Shown: positions 13,281 through 24,053 of the stretch, piece by piece
How the letters are laid out: every line of letters begins with the position of its first letter
Position numbering within the stretch: position 1 is the first letter of the stretch
Assembly: GCA_024760905.1 (NCBI GenBank)
Contig: CM045732.1
Span: forward strand, 60,370,996 to 60,434,995
Source of the DNA: Plotosus lineatus
Taxonomy: Eukaryota > Chordata > Actinopteri > Siluriformes > Plotosidae
Length of the DNA stretch: 64,000 bases
Reading direction: 5' to 3'
The notes under the pieces: model-generated
What the model saw: only the letters and a program-made list of their open reading frames with translations
Databases searched by the model: none
Told to the model about the DNA's origin: nothing
Position numbers and translations under genes: made by a program

Positions 13281-13546
13281 TTGTTGAATTGTCGAATGAA
13301 AGGGATCTAGTTGGCAGTAGGTGCCACTGCAGAGCATTGTCACGTTACAGTGTGCATTTCAAACACTTGTGTGATTTTATAAACTTGAAAAGAGTAGAAA
13401 TGACAAGTAACAACAATTCACACAAAAACAAAGATAATTTTTTTATTGCTAGGCACATTCAAACCTTATGTAGAAGCATACCCAACGATTGATTGATTGA
13501 TTGGTTATTTATTTATTTATTTTATATTTTTCATTTAAATGAAACA

Positions 13547-13735
13547 ACTCCTGCTGACTTTCATCAAGAGTAGGCTGCATAGTCGTCAGCGTGTTTCTGC
13601 CCTGTGATGGCCTGGCGAGCTGTCCAGGGTGTACTCTGCCCTCATCCAGAGTCGGCATGGATGGGAGCCAACCACCCCATGACCTTAATTAGGATTATGC
13701 AGTTCATAAAATGAATGAATGAATGAAAGAAAAAG
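13547..13735 (+). mobile_element. SINE-AB, 5'-truncated
   Basis: SINE-A body (CTGCTGACTTTCATCAAGAG, GTCAGCGTGTTTCTG) passes straight into the SINE-B tail (CCCTGTGATGGCCTGGCGAG, CTTAATTAGGATTATGCAG) and then a (GAAT)n tail. Confidence 0.85.
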
Positions 13736-13849
13736 AAAGAAAGTCCATCATAGTACCGTAGTACCTTGCACATACCCTCAGCCTACTACATACTGCATAC
13801 TACATACTTTTTGGAATTCGGAGGAAACCAAGTTCCCAATTCCCTACTC

Positions 13850-14032
13850 TTGAGGAAAGTCAGTTATGGTTCTTATACATGCCTCTCACTATGGATAGTG
13901 AGAGACATGGCTGGCCTTTGATAACCCAGTTGGCTGCAATGGGGGGGACAGCAATGACAACCCAGTGATAGTGGAACATGAGGCCATGTCCATGTGATCA
14001 ATAATCCAGCACCACACCACTGGGCCACCACT
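13850..14032 (-). mobile_element. SINE-A, diverged 5' half
   Basis: GTCAGTTATGGTTCTTATACA, GTGAGAGACATGGCTGGCC and TAACCCAGTTGGCTGCAATG lead to a decayed tRNA head ending GGGCCACCACT. Confidence 0.78.
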
Positions 14033-14827
14033 TGTTGATGTGGTCATGCTCTGCTTGTGGAGAGACTGATGTTATATAAAGTACTGCTGCTTTGTATGTT
14101 GAGGGTTTTTTTTTTCCAATTAGAATCAGACATGAATTTGACCAAAAAAATGGAAGTTCATTAGTTTAAATCCCAGCAGTACCAAGTTTCTGTTGTTGGA
14201 TCATTGAGCGAGGCTTCGCAGTGCTCACATGCTCAGTTGTATCCTGCTTTATTCCTAAGCTGTTTTCATTCATCCAACAGTCAAACATATCCTCCGTTAT
14301 GTGTAACACAAGTAAACTGGCCCTCTTTATCCCTAACCTGCCATTCATGATATGGATTCCAAAAGTACAACATAATTCTACTAACTTTTTTCCAAAATTA
14401 TTATGGTTAAGATTATCTCGACTTGAACGAGGCATTTCAAAATTATCTAAAGGATAGTCATCATATCGTTTTGGATAAAATCCATATTATCATCGGGAAT
14501 AAAGTCTAGAAAGTCTTTAGTCCTTGCATTTAGGTCACCAGCAAAGAGTCATTGTTTATCTGGGTGATCAGCAACTCAGCAACTATAATGTTAATATAAT
14601 GTACTGGGGTGTCAATACCATCATCACCACTCCCATTGCGGTCATAAACTGGGGATCCCTTTGGTGAAATATAGGTAAACACAAGTATGGTGTCTTTATC
14701 CCAGTCAAAATATTCGGATCTCAGCAATAAAACATTTTGAAAATATTCATACAGTCTGACAACAATATAATTCTGCATCCACATCTCTTTTATAAAATAA
14801 AAAATAGATTTAAGATTTTGTCCTTTA

Positions 14828-14993
14828 TGTGCAAAGCCGTTGGCGTGTTTCTGTCCCTTGCTAAAAGGGTTGTGACAGGAAGGGCATCCGACGTAAAAAA
14901 AAAAAAAAAACCTATGCCAAATCAAATGTGCGAATCAGATGATTCGCTGTGGCGACTCCCGAGAAAGGGAAAAAGTCGAAAGAGAAGAAGAAG
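14828..14993 (+). mobile_element. SINE-A, 3' half only
   Basis: Starts in the body at TGCAAAGCCGTTGGCGTG and ends with CGATTCGCTGTGGCGACTCC-type tail and AAAGAGAAGAAGAAG. A run of 16 A interrupts it after ACGT at 14893. Confidence 0.85.
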
Positions 14994-15227
14994 ATGTGAG
15001 AAAAACAATATCTATGAAATTGAAGATGAATACTTTTACTACCATGTAATACTTTATTGCAAAGGCTACACGGGTATAAGAAATACATTATTAAGTAAAT
15101 ATTTGACGTACCCCTTATCACAACACAGTTTTATTAATCTTATGTCATCAACTGATGTTAATGCAATCCGAAACCTCTGCTTATTTCTTATCCATGTTAA
15201 GAAAATCAGAAATTCAACTGGTCTACA

Positions 15228-15561
15228 AGGGGCAGTGGTGGTCTAGTGGTGTAAGGCGCCCGATCGCTGATTCAAAGGTTGGGGGTTCGAGTCCTACTCT
15301 GCACAAGGTTGTCTAGGAGCTAACTGGGTTATCAAAGGCTGGCCATGTCTGTCACTGTCTATGGTGTGATGCATGTAAAAGAACCATTGCTGACTTTCGA
15401 CAAGAGTAGCTGCAAAGCCATCAGCGTATTTCCGCCCTGCGATGGCCTGGCGAGCTGTCCAGGGTGTACTCTGCCCTCGCCCGAAGTTGGCTGGGATGGG
15501 CGCCAGCCTCCCCGTGACCCAAGTTAGGATTAAGTGGGTACAGAAAATTAACTGAACTGAA
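15228..15561 (+). mobile_element. SINE-AB chimera, full length
   Basis: SINE-A head (TGGTCTAGTGG A box, GGTTCGAGTCC B box) joins the SINE-B tail at about 15430 (CAGCGTATTTCCGCCCTGCG). The perfect 13-bp target duplication CAACTGGTCTACA is at 15215-15227 and 15562-15574, which shows that the chimera moved as one unit. Confidence 0.93.
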
Positions 15562-16523
15562 CAACTGGTCTACAGCAATAGTTCATGCTTTCATTTATTC
15601 ATTTTGTCTGTATTTTGGGATAATGGCCTTTTCTTGAATAAAATGTCTGTCTGTCTGTCTGTCAAACATATGGATATAAACCTTTATCTTTCTCAATCAT
15701 GAACTGTCCCTAGGTGGCTGAACACTTATTGTTTGGAGTGTATTAACATACACAGCGGCATGCCTGGGTTCTGATTGGTTACAGTGAGGTAAAATGGAGC
15801 CAGACTTTGCTTTTATTGAAAGTCCCACGACTGAGAGAAAACTGTCAACTCCATCAAGATCACTCAGTGGCGTGGTTTTCTCATGTGTCCTTAGTGTTGA
15901 TAGCACAACTCTCTGTTGTGGTATCAGTATAACCAGTCTGCTGGTGTTTGTAGAGTTTGAAAACAGTGGAAAACATTAATGTGACAGCCAAGTCATAAGG
16001 TTCAGTCAGTTTGTAAGAAAGTTGGGTTATTTAACATAAAAATATTTTTATACTTACTAAATACATATTATGTTGTTGTGTTTCTCAACAGTTTGAGTAG
16101 AGTATATGACTACATTGTTTATCCTGAGACACTTGACCTGACACAGTTCATATTTGGACTTTTATTGACCTTTTGGACATGTTATTCTGAGCTGTCATTT
16201 GAAATTAATGCTCATGCTGAATTCACATTGTCTGAAGGTCTTCTGTGCAGGGAAGCAGCTGAAAATGTTTACAATGGTTGGGCCGGGTCTGACCCCATGA
16301 TTTTATTGGGGTGGCAGTCGAGGATGGGGCAAAATATAAATGTTTACCAATGTAGGAAATTCCTTAATGTGACTGGCTGTATCTGTGTACAGGGATCCCT
16401 CACTTTCGAAATCCGTGAAGTAGGATCACCCCCACCTGACTGACGTATGCGTACATGTACATGTGTATATAATATCAATAAATACATATTCAATGCTATA
16501 AATGCTTATAATACCAATTAAAC

Positions 16524-17467
16524 TTCTTCTTCTTCTTTTACTTTCGGCTGCTCCCTTCAGGGGTCGCCACAGCAAATCATCCGCCTCCACCTCACCCTGT
16601 CCTCCGCATCTTCTTTTCTGACTCCAACGACCTTCATGTCTTCCTTCACCACATCCATAAATCTCTTCTTCGGTCTTCCTCGAGGCCTTCTGCCTGGTAG
16701 TTCCAACCTCAGCATCCTACTGCCAATATACTCACTATCCCTCCTCTGTACATGTCCAAACCATCTCAATCTAGCCTCTCTGACTTTGTCTCCAAAACAT
16801 CTTACGTGGGCTGTCCCTCTGATATACTCATTTCTGATCCTATCCATCCTCGTTACTCCCAGGGAGAACCTCAACATTTTCATCTCCGCTACCTCCAGCT
16901 CTGCCTCCTGCCTTTTCCTCAGCGCCACTGTTTCTAAGCCATACAACATCGCTGGCCTCACCACCATCTTGTACACTTTTCCCTTCATTCTTGCTGACAC
17001 TCTCCTATCACACATCACACCGGATACTTTTCTCCAACCATTCCAGCCTGCCTGCACACGCTTCTTCACCTCTTTTCCACACTCTCCATTGCTCTGGATT
17101 GTTGAGCCTAAGTACTTAAAATCCTCCACCTTCGTTATCTCTGCTCCCTGTAACATCACCGTTCCTCCTGGGTCCTTCTCATTCACACACATGTATTCTG
17201 ATTTTCTGAGGCTAACCTTCATTCCTCTCCTTTCCAGGGCAGACCTCCACCTCTCTAGATTTTCCTGCACTTGTTCTCTGCTCTCACTACAGATCACGAT
17301 GTCATCTGCAAACATCATAGTCCATGGAGATTCTTGTCTCACCTCGTCTGTCAGCCTGTCCATCACCATAGCAAACAAGAAGGGGCTCAGAGCTGACCCT
17401 TGATGCAGTCCCACCTCCACCTTGAATTCGTCGGTCACACCGACAGCACACCTCACCACTGTCTTAC
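16524..17467 (-). mobile_element. 5'-truncated non-LTR retrotransposon (RTE-like LINE) in MITE-1
   Basis: Flanked by the perfect 13-bp target duplication ATACCAATTAAAC (16511-16523 and 17468-17480). On the minus strand the 3' end reads TTTGCTGTGGCGACCCCTGA, then AGCAGCCGAAAG, then a short (AAG)n tail instead of poly(A). It is truncated within the reverse transcriptase. The last 40-60 bases match the tail of SINE-A. Clade is inferred from the protein and the simple-repeat tail. Confidence 0.88.
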
Positions 17468-17474
17468 ATACCAA
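16557..17474 (-). pseudogene. Reverse transcriptase, C-terminal part of a LINE
   Basis: About 300 codons without a stop, ending WRRMICCGDP. Visible motifs in order: LHQGSALSPFLF (RT block 4), MMFADDIVICS (catalytic block 5, FADD), RRGMKVSLRKSEYMCV (block 6) and DFKYLGSTI (block 7), then a long basic C-terminal region with EARLRWFGHVQRRD and GRRPRGRPKKRFMD that is typical of fish RTE-like/craniofacial-development-protein-2-like LINEs. The apparent Met at the start lies in the target duplication and is not a true start; endonuclease and the first RT blocks are missing. An open but 5'-truncated copy, hence recent and dead. Confidence 0.9.
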
Positions 17475-19209
17475 TTAAACATTGCATGACAAGAAGACGA
17501 CACACATACATACACACACGCACGCACACAGATGCGCGTGCACACACATGCAACAATTTATTTATTTATTTATTTAAAAATCCGCGACATACTGAAGTCG
17601 CATGAATTGAAGCGCGAAGTAGCGAGGGATCCCTGTATTTGTTTATTTGTCATTTATCAAGCTACATATTAGGCCATGTATGCTCCCATCACAAATTTAC
17701 TAGTTCATTGTTATTAGAAAAACATTTAAAGAAACCCAACGTTGTTTTTAGGAAACTGTGTTGGATGCGACTACCGAAAGATTTCTGTGGCAAGTATGAA
17801 TAAAACAGAAAAACTATAAGGCAAACCCCACACAGTGAGACACACGAAGGCCAGAACTTCAACAGTAACACTAATGAGGCGAAACAGGAAACAGGTGTGA
17901 CTGATCAGCGACTGTGTTTTAAGATCATCGATCATCCAGGGGATGATGGGTATTGTAGTTCTGCACCATTGTTTGCTCAGAAAACAACCCCACCCTCAAA
18001 GATTAAACAATATTTGCTCACCTGATTACTTGTTGTGCTCGGCAGGCTTCGAGAATAGTTAGCTTCAATGCTAGTTAATTAAACCTGATTATTTCAGCAC
18101 TTTCACAGTCCTTGCCACTGATAAAATTAAATTAGTAAGCATGAGGATCGTCTCATACAACGTCCTTAAAGTTGACCACATAAAGTCCAAGAATAAAACC
18201 GCAGAAATTACCAGACGAAGAGATTGCTTTCATCAGTCGGGTTCACATCTGTAGAAGCTTTTGGACTTTGTCTCATTTAATGACATAATGAACAACAATT
18301 TGAAACAATATACTTGTAAAGCACACTAACACACTTTACAAAGCCCTAATGTAATTAGATTTGTCTGTTTGGATTACAAAGAACATGCAATAGATGTTAC
18401 GTGGCTCTTATCATCCCCCAAGGGATTGATAGTGTCTAGATTATAGAGCTTCTCTTTTGTAATGACCTGCAGCTTCTGGGCTAATTTAAAGCAGTTACAA
18501 TATATTATATAATCCCCTCTTCTTTAGTTACACAAACCAATCTGTCTTGAAGTCTTAAAGGAAACAACCCATCATTTTTTTTTTTTTTTTTCTAAAAGCA
18601 AATCACTGGACAGTGCCTTTCTAAAACTAATTTTTAACATCTCACTCAACCATCATCCTGATATCATGACCACACACACACTGTATATGCTTTCGTGGTC
18701 AGATCTAATTAGGTGAATGGTATTACGTGAGGCTTTAAAAGGAGCTTTCCTGCTCTCCTGCAGGTTTCATGCATTTAATCCTGGCTACAGGGTTTGCAAA
18801 TTTGTTCACCCAAAGAATAAGTGCAGTGAGCCTTGAAGTAATGATGATGACATCAAACAAAGAAAATGAGGCCTTTTTATCCAAATATGGTGAGGGGCAG
18901 CAGTGACTTCATCCCGTGAGGAAATGAACTGAGATTGCAAGGCGAGACATCTGGTACGAGGCATGCACGTGTGCCAGCATGAGAGTCAGCCAGGTGTCTC
19001 TCACGAAGATGGGTGGGAAAAACTCATTAAAACACGCTCGGCCAGCCATACCGTTTTTTTTTTAAATATTGCCTTCCTTTAGGGACAGTACTGATGCATC
19101 TGCTCATAAATTATTGGGTCAGTAGGTGTTTATTGTGTGTTTCTTTTGAAAAATTCTTATAATTTCCTTTTTTGAAGGTGACTGAGGGCTTTTATGCATA
19201 ATGGATATA

Positions 19210-19495
19210 CAGTGGTACCTCACTTTACAAAATTATTTTGTTCCAGAGCCATTTTCATAACCTGCATTTTTCATAAAGTGAACCGCATTTTACATGTAAA
19301 ATGTGTGATTCGTTCCAAGGCTCCCAATACTACCCCCTAAACCCTTTAAAAATGATAAAAGGATACCTTTTAAGACCTCCTTCTGCTTCAATAGCGTACC
19401 GATGGTAGTCGGGTTTGGCCATATTCCTTTGTGATATCACTCGAGCCCGTTTCTTCTTTTTACTCGCACCAGAAATCACACACGCGCACGTGTAC

Positions 19496-19567
<72 letters not shown>

Positions 19568-20126
19568 CTGTGTTGACCATGTCTTCTTAGCAGAGTTATA
19601 ATCTTACAATGTTTATGGAAGCTTAAAAGCCTGAGTCAAGAAATAAAGCATAAAACAACAGTAACTCTGTCCTTTACAAGAAAAGCATTATGAGAGATGC
19701 AGCTCCATAATAGCCAATGGGAGGGTGCTGCGTCATCCCTACTAGCCAATGAGAGCCAAGCAGGGCGGGATGTTGGGAGATAGCAAATAAAAGGGAGCTG
19801 CATCATTCCTCCTAGCCAATGGGAGGCCAGCAAGGCGGGATTGTTGGGAGATAAGCAATGGGAGGTAGCTGCGTCATCCCACCTAGCCAATGGTAGGCCA
19901 GTGGGGTGGGATGTTTGAACGTCATTGATGGGAGAGCAGCTCGTGTATTGTTTGAATGTTTGAATGACGCGTTTTAATGTTTGAATGGTGCGTTTGAATT
20001 TTTAAGATGGCGCTTTCATAACGTGAACTTGTTTTGTATCCAGAGACAAAAATTTTAGGACAATGCATTTCGTAACCTGCATTTTTCATTTGGTGGGACT
20101 TTCGTAAAGTGAGGTACGTACCACTG
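19210..20126. mobile_element. MITE-2 copy with CAGTGGTACCTCACTTTAC termini
   Basis: Ends CAGTGGTACCTCACTTTAC and GTAAAGTGAGGTACGTACCACTG are inverted and TA-flanked. The interior has repeated GGCGGGATGTTGGGAG/AGCCAATGGGAGG units at about 19715-19915 and TTTGAATGTTTGAATGACGCG-like sequence. A (GT)n tract lies within. Confidence 0.85.
19497..19564. repeat. (GT)n microsatellite inside MITE-2
   Basis: About 33 GT units. A shorter GT run sits at the matching internal place in the element at 57420. Confidence 0.95.
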
Positions 20127-20196
20127 TACTGATACCTGCCAGTGTGGCAGATTATAAATATTATGCCTCGGCCTCAGAAACAATATTGAATGCCTT

Positions 20197-20316
20197 CATT
20201 CACTCATTTTCTGAGCTGCTTGATCCTAATTAAGATCACAGGTAGGCTGGCGCCCTTTTTAGCCAACTCTGGGTGAGGGCAGAGTACACCCTGGACAGCT
20301 CACCAGGCTTTTGTAT
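20197..20316 (-). mobile_element. SINE-B tail fragment
   Basis: GCTGCTTGATCCTAATTAAG to CTGGACAGCTCACCAGGC on the + strand; truncated at the tail-head junction. Confidence 0.75.
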
Positions 20317-21201
20317 GCATTGAATGCATCTCTAGCTACATTATGGCAAATATTAACAAATACTCATTAATATTGTTTTCCTTCGTGTGAAGCACGCCTT
20401 GATACTTCAACCTTCAGCAACTATAAATCCTAACACATGTCATTCCTTGCATAATACTTATGCATTGACTATCTGTCAGATGGAAATAATACCGCTGTTG
20501 ATATTTTAGTCCATTCTTCCACTGACTGGATAAAAAAAAAGTCAGAGTTTATTTGTGTATTGTTTTATTTTACCTGCTTTACATGAGATCAAAGTGTCCC
20601 ATAGTTCGTCCAAGTCACACATAGATTTGGCCGTCGATCATTGTCTGTGGTTTTGTTGTTTGTTCTTGGCGGCCCTATTATTTTTCCCCTTTGTTTACTT
20701 TGCGCCTTATTCACAACAAAATCCTCTGGAAAGTATTACAAGAAATTTGTTGCAGTTGATGGGCAGGGCTGTTTACAGCTAATTTTTGATAATCATGTAG
20801 CTATTAATGTACAATTCCGATTACAGTAATTAGATAATTTCAGACCACAAGCACAATAACGTGAGAGCATCCTGTTTTTAAAATTAGTCAAAATTATGCT
20901 AAAATGATACCATCAGCTTGGTAGGGTCTGTTACTGAAATATATGATGTAATATAGATGAGGTGTATTTTTCCATGTTTGTGCTCTCACATGCTGTACTG
21001 AGATAGTTGCATTGTCCTCTCTCATCTACTTCTTCCTTACTGCGAACATGGAACACTGATAAAGACGAGCTATGGATTAGTGACGATCTACATCTTAGAA
21101 TTGTCGGTTTTATCGGTGATTTTCGTGAGTCATTTTAGGAAAGCAAGAATAGAAGCAAAGAATATATCCAGTATTTTGAGCCTTTCTGTGTTTTTGCATT
21201 A

Positions 21202-21614
21202 CAGTGATCCCTCGCTACTTCGTGCTTCAGTTTCTGTGGCTTCAGTACACTGCGGGCTTTTAAAAAATATTCATGAAAAAATTAAAAATAAGGAAATTAA
21301 GGAAAAATAGGGAATAAGGCCAATTGTGCAAAAAAAACCTAAACAAACAAAAACAAAAAACAACCCAAAACCCACAACAAAACTACTTACACGTTTATGT
21401 TCGAACATCTGAGTGTGTGCACATGCGCGTCTATAGGTGTGTTTATTTATATTTTATTTACATCTTATGCATTATTTTTGAATGTTTATTTGTTATTATA
21501 AGCATTTATAGCCTTGAATATGTATTTGTTGATATTATATACACATATACATGTACATATAGATCAGTTGGGGGGGGGGGGTGATCCTACTTCGTGGAAA
21601 ATGAGGGATCCCTG
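21202..21614. mobile_element. MITE-1 copy just upstream of an ltbp2 exon
   Basis: Ends CAGTGATCCCTCGCTACTTC and AAATGAGGGATCCCTG, with TA on the left and a decayed CA on the right. It ends 143 bases before the exon at 21758. Confidence 0.82.
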
Positions 21615-21683
21615 CATTTATTTAGTACTCTGAACTTCATTATGATTACATTACTAGGTCTATGTCAATTCAAAGATGGCTCC

Positions 21684-21686
<3 letters not shown>

Positions 21687-21745
<59 letters not shown>
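21687..21745. repeat. (TG)n microsatellite at an acceptor
   Basis: About 29 TG units run into T(9)ACAG, so UG repeats adjoin the polypyrimidine tract of the exon at 21758. Confidence 0.97.
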
Positions 21746-21748
<3 letters not shown>

Positions 21749-21757
21749 TTTTTACAG

Positions 21758-21978
21758 ATCCCAGGTTAGACGTGGTTCTCCCGAGGACACATTACAGCAG
21801 ACTGTAGTCCAGTCTCATGCCTCCAGGACTGTCAAGCGTTATCCTTCATCCACAGCCCCCATTACCTCAAATGCTCTGCCCAGTGCAAATGGACACGGCA
21901 ATGGACACTCACGCACTCAGCATACCGCCCCCTCTAATAGCCAACCATATCCATCAAGAAACAGAGTGATACCAACAG
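21758..21978 (+). CDS. ltbp2: ltbp2 exon: low-complexity linker before the 4-Cys module
   Basis: The exon opens after a TTTTTTTTTACAG acceptor and ends at CAG followed by the donor GTTAAG. It starts with the last base of a codon (phase 2 intron) and ends after the first base of a Gly codon (phase 1), giving 73 full codons. The peptide has no cysteine and is rich in Ser, Thr, Gln, Asn and Pro, as expected of the flexible linker after the first EGF of LTBPs. The stretch SRTVKRYP..TSNALPS resembles the SRTVRLHP..SSNALP region of mammalian LTBP2, which supports the assignment. ANGHGNG near the middle recurs in the exon at 35676. A (TG)n tract ends 13 bases before the exon and a (CA)n tract begins 6 bases after it. 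Length is not a multiple of 3, so skipping would shift the frame. The exact donor is slightly less certain than the acceptor because GTTAAG is a weaker site than GTAAGT. Confidence 0.85.
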
Positions 21979-21982
21979 GTTA

Positions 21983-21984
<2 letters not shown>

Positions 21985-22074
<90 letters not shown>
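21985..22074. repeat. (CA)n microsatellite at a donor
   Basis: 45 CA units beginning 6 bases after the donor of the exon at 21758, complementary to the TG tract before the exon. Confidence 0.97.
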
Positions 22075-22076
<2 letters not shown>

Positions 22077-22763
22077 CCTTCTCCATGGAGCTAATGTGTG
22101 TTTGGATATACTGGAAACTCTTGTTAACTGAGACTGTTAATATGTCCATAGGGAAATCTGTGTCCAAACAAGCATGTAAACACATAAACAGAGACAAGAA
22201 AAGCCACATTCGTCAACTGTCATTTTAATACAGTTTTAAACAATCACATGTCATGCATACATACACACTCTCTTCATGTAAATTGAGTGTTTTCCCTCGG
22301 GGTAAAAATTCTTTGCCCCGATTTTCATCACAGAAACACATACAAGGTGTGTTTGATGTTTTATTTCTAGTGCCGTTGGGCTTTTTTTTTTGTTTTTTTT
22401 CCTCTTCCAAACTCAACACACGTGCACTCCTCAGACCCCCGGAGACACTTTGAAGCCTTTCATTTTTCATCCACATCATAGTGAGTCGGGTTTTAAAACG
22501 GCGTGTTCAATTAAATGAAATAAAATCATAATAAAATCAGTTCAACTAAAAATATGAATAAACACGTGAATGAATGTGCATATGGACAGCATCTAACAAC
22601 ACCACTGAATTATACCACAATGGCAATGTTTAACAAGTTCAATCCCCACAAACAATCCAAAAGATCCCTGTTTTCAGACGTCTGTTTTTCCATCATTTAC
22701 AAGGCAACGGGAGTTGAACAGGTTCCCACCATTACACAAGACTTCCCTTCCAACTACAAACAG

Positions 22764-22764
<1 letters not shown>

Positions 22765-22830
<66 letters not shown>
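22765..22830. repeat. (CA)n microsatellite
   Basis: About 33 CA units in the intron between the first two visible exons; a second run of about 23 units is at 22967-23012. Confidence 0.95.
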
Positions 22831-22832
<2 letters not shown>

Positions 22833-22960
22833 CATACACGTGTACACAGTTGCACACGCCTTATCCTCGTGATGCTCGCTCTCTCTCTATCTTGCTCTGG
22901 AGAGCTTTTGCAGTGACACATCCTTCCAGCAATCCAGACTGTAGTGTGCACACACACTCA

Positions 22961-23014
<54 letters not shown>

Positions 23015-23161
23015 CACTTGCACTCTTATAAAACTCTTGTTCTATCAGTGTGCGGGCAGGGAGAGTGTGACTTCCGAAGATGCAGGACCTCTGGTATGTG
23101 TCTGCTCTGTGCCTTCTGCTCTTGTTTTCTCATTGCTGTTCTACTCCACTACCGTTTTTAG

Positions 23162-23332
23162 GCGCAAACCTTACAGCTAATGTGGACCGAATCAAGATCG
23201 TCTTTACCCCCATGGTGTGTAGGAGGATCTGCCATGGGGGGCAATGCTACAATAACTGTGAGCGCGGAGATAAGACCACAGTGTACAGCGAGAACCAGGG
23301 CCCACCAACCAAGACCCACGGCTTCAGACTCT
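23162..23332 (+). CDS. ltbp2: ltbp2 exon: 4-cysteine module
   Basis: Bounded by acceptor TTTTTAG and donor GTAAGT. It begins with two bases completing the Gly codon from the previous exon and ends with one base of the next Phe codon, so both flanking introns are phase 1. The peptide carries IKIVFTP, then cysteines spaced C-x3-C-x4-C-x3-C (VCRRICHGGQCYNNC), then ERGDKTTVYS and HGFRL. This is the 4-Cys domain between the first and second EGF domains of LTBPs. An N-glycosylation sequon NLT lies at the start and matches the NLT in the same place in mammalian LTBP2, which favours the upstream acceptor. A second acceptor, TTACAG ending at 23176, is also in frame and would drop five residues. Confidence 0.93.
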
Positions 23333-24053
23333 GTAAGTCTCTCATCGCCTCACAGTGTGTGCGGAATCGGTTCTCAATTTCTCACAAGTGAATGTTTTGT
23401 CTTCCTTTTCTTTGAAATGCACTGAAATGAAACATTTTCTAGAGATTCCTTTCAGCATGCTATTAAAGAGTGAAAGAATGAGAGAAAATCAGCTCTGTGA
23501 TTGTGCACTGAGACCTAAGAGATGTTTAGACGTCCCACGCTCCCTCCTCTCTACCCCCTGCCTGTCTATGGTTCATACCTCACTTTGAACCTCACCTTAA
23601 CCATTTCATAGGCTTACCAGTGGAAAATGAAAGGCAGGGGGTGGGAAAGAGAAGGAGAAAAGGAACAAGCTTTAACAGGGATTACATTAAAGCCACTTTT
23701 ATCCACCTGCTTTAGCCCCAAGCCAGCACGGAGGGCCTGAGGAGAGGCAACAATGCTGAGCTGCCTCTCCGAACAGCCCAATCGTCTTTACAGAGAAATC
23801 TCCCATTGGATCTGCGTGTGGTTAATGAAGCACATTTCATACACCAGAGCTCAGTTAACACCAGTGGACTGTTTAATGACCGGCCAAGTCCTTTTTAATC
23901 ACTGGTGAGAACGTACTTATAGTATAGAGCACTTAATCAATGGGGCTTGTAGCTTTTCATTCCCTTCTTTCAATGACATTGCACTGCACCGATAATAAAA
24001 ATGCAGACCCTTTTTAGAAATTTGTTAATAAATCTATGAAAAAAAAAACTATA

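Larger units (their letters stand above)
16390..17635. mobile_element. MITE-1 copy split by a LINE insertion
   Basis: Left end CAGGGATCCCTCACTTTCG, right end GAAGTAGCGAGGGATCCCTG, TA on both sides. The MITE sequence is continuous across 16523 and 17481 once the LINE and one target repeat are removed. Confidence 0.9.

Noticed and set aside
14530..15246. Overlapping frames of 131 and 169 codons on both strands
   Set aside because: Both run through a 3' SINE-A fragment with a poly-A insert; no splice signals, start context or recognisable domain.
16636..17403. 255-codon frame on the + strand
   Set aside because: It is the antisense shadow of the LINE reverse transcriptase; the protein motifs are on the minus strand.
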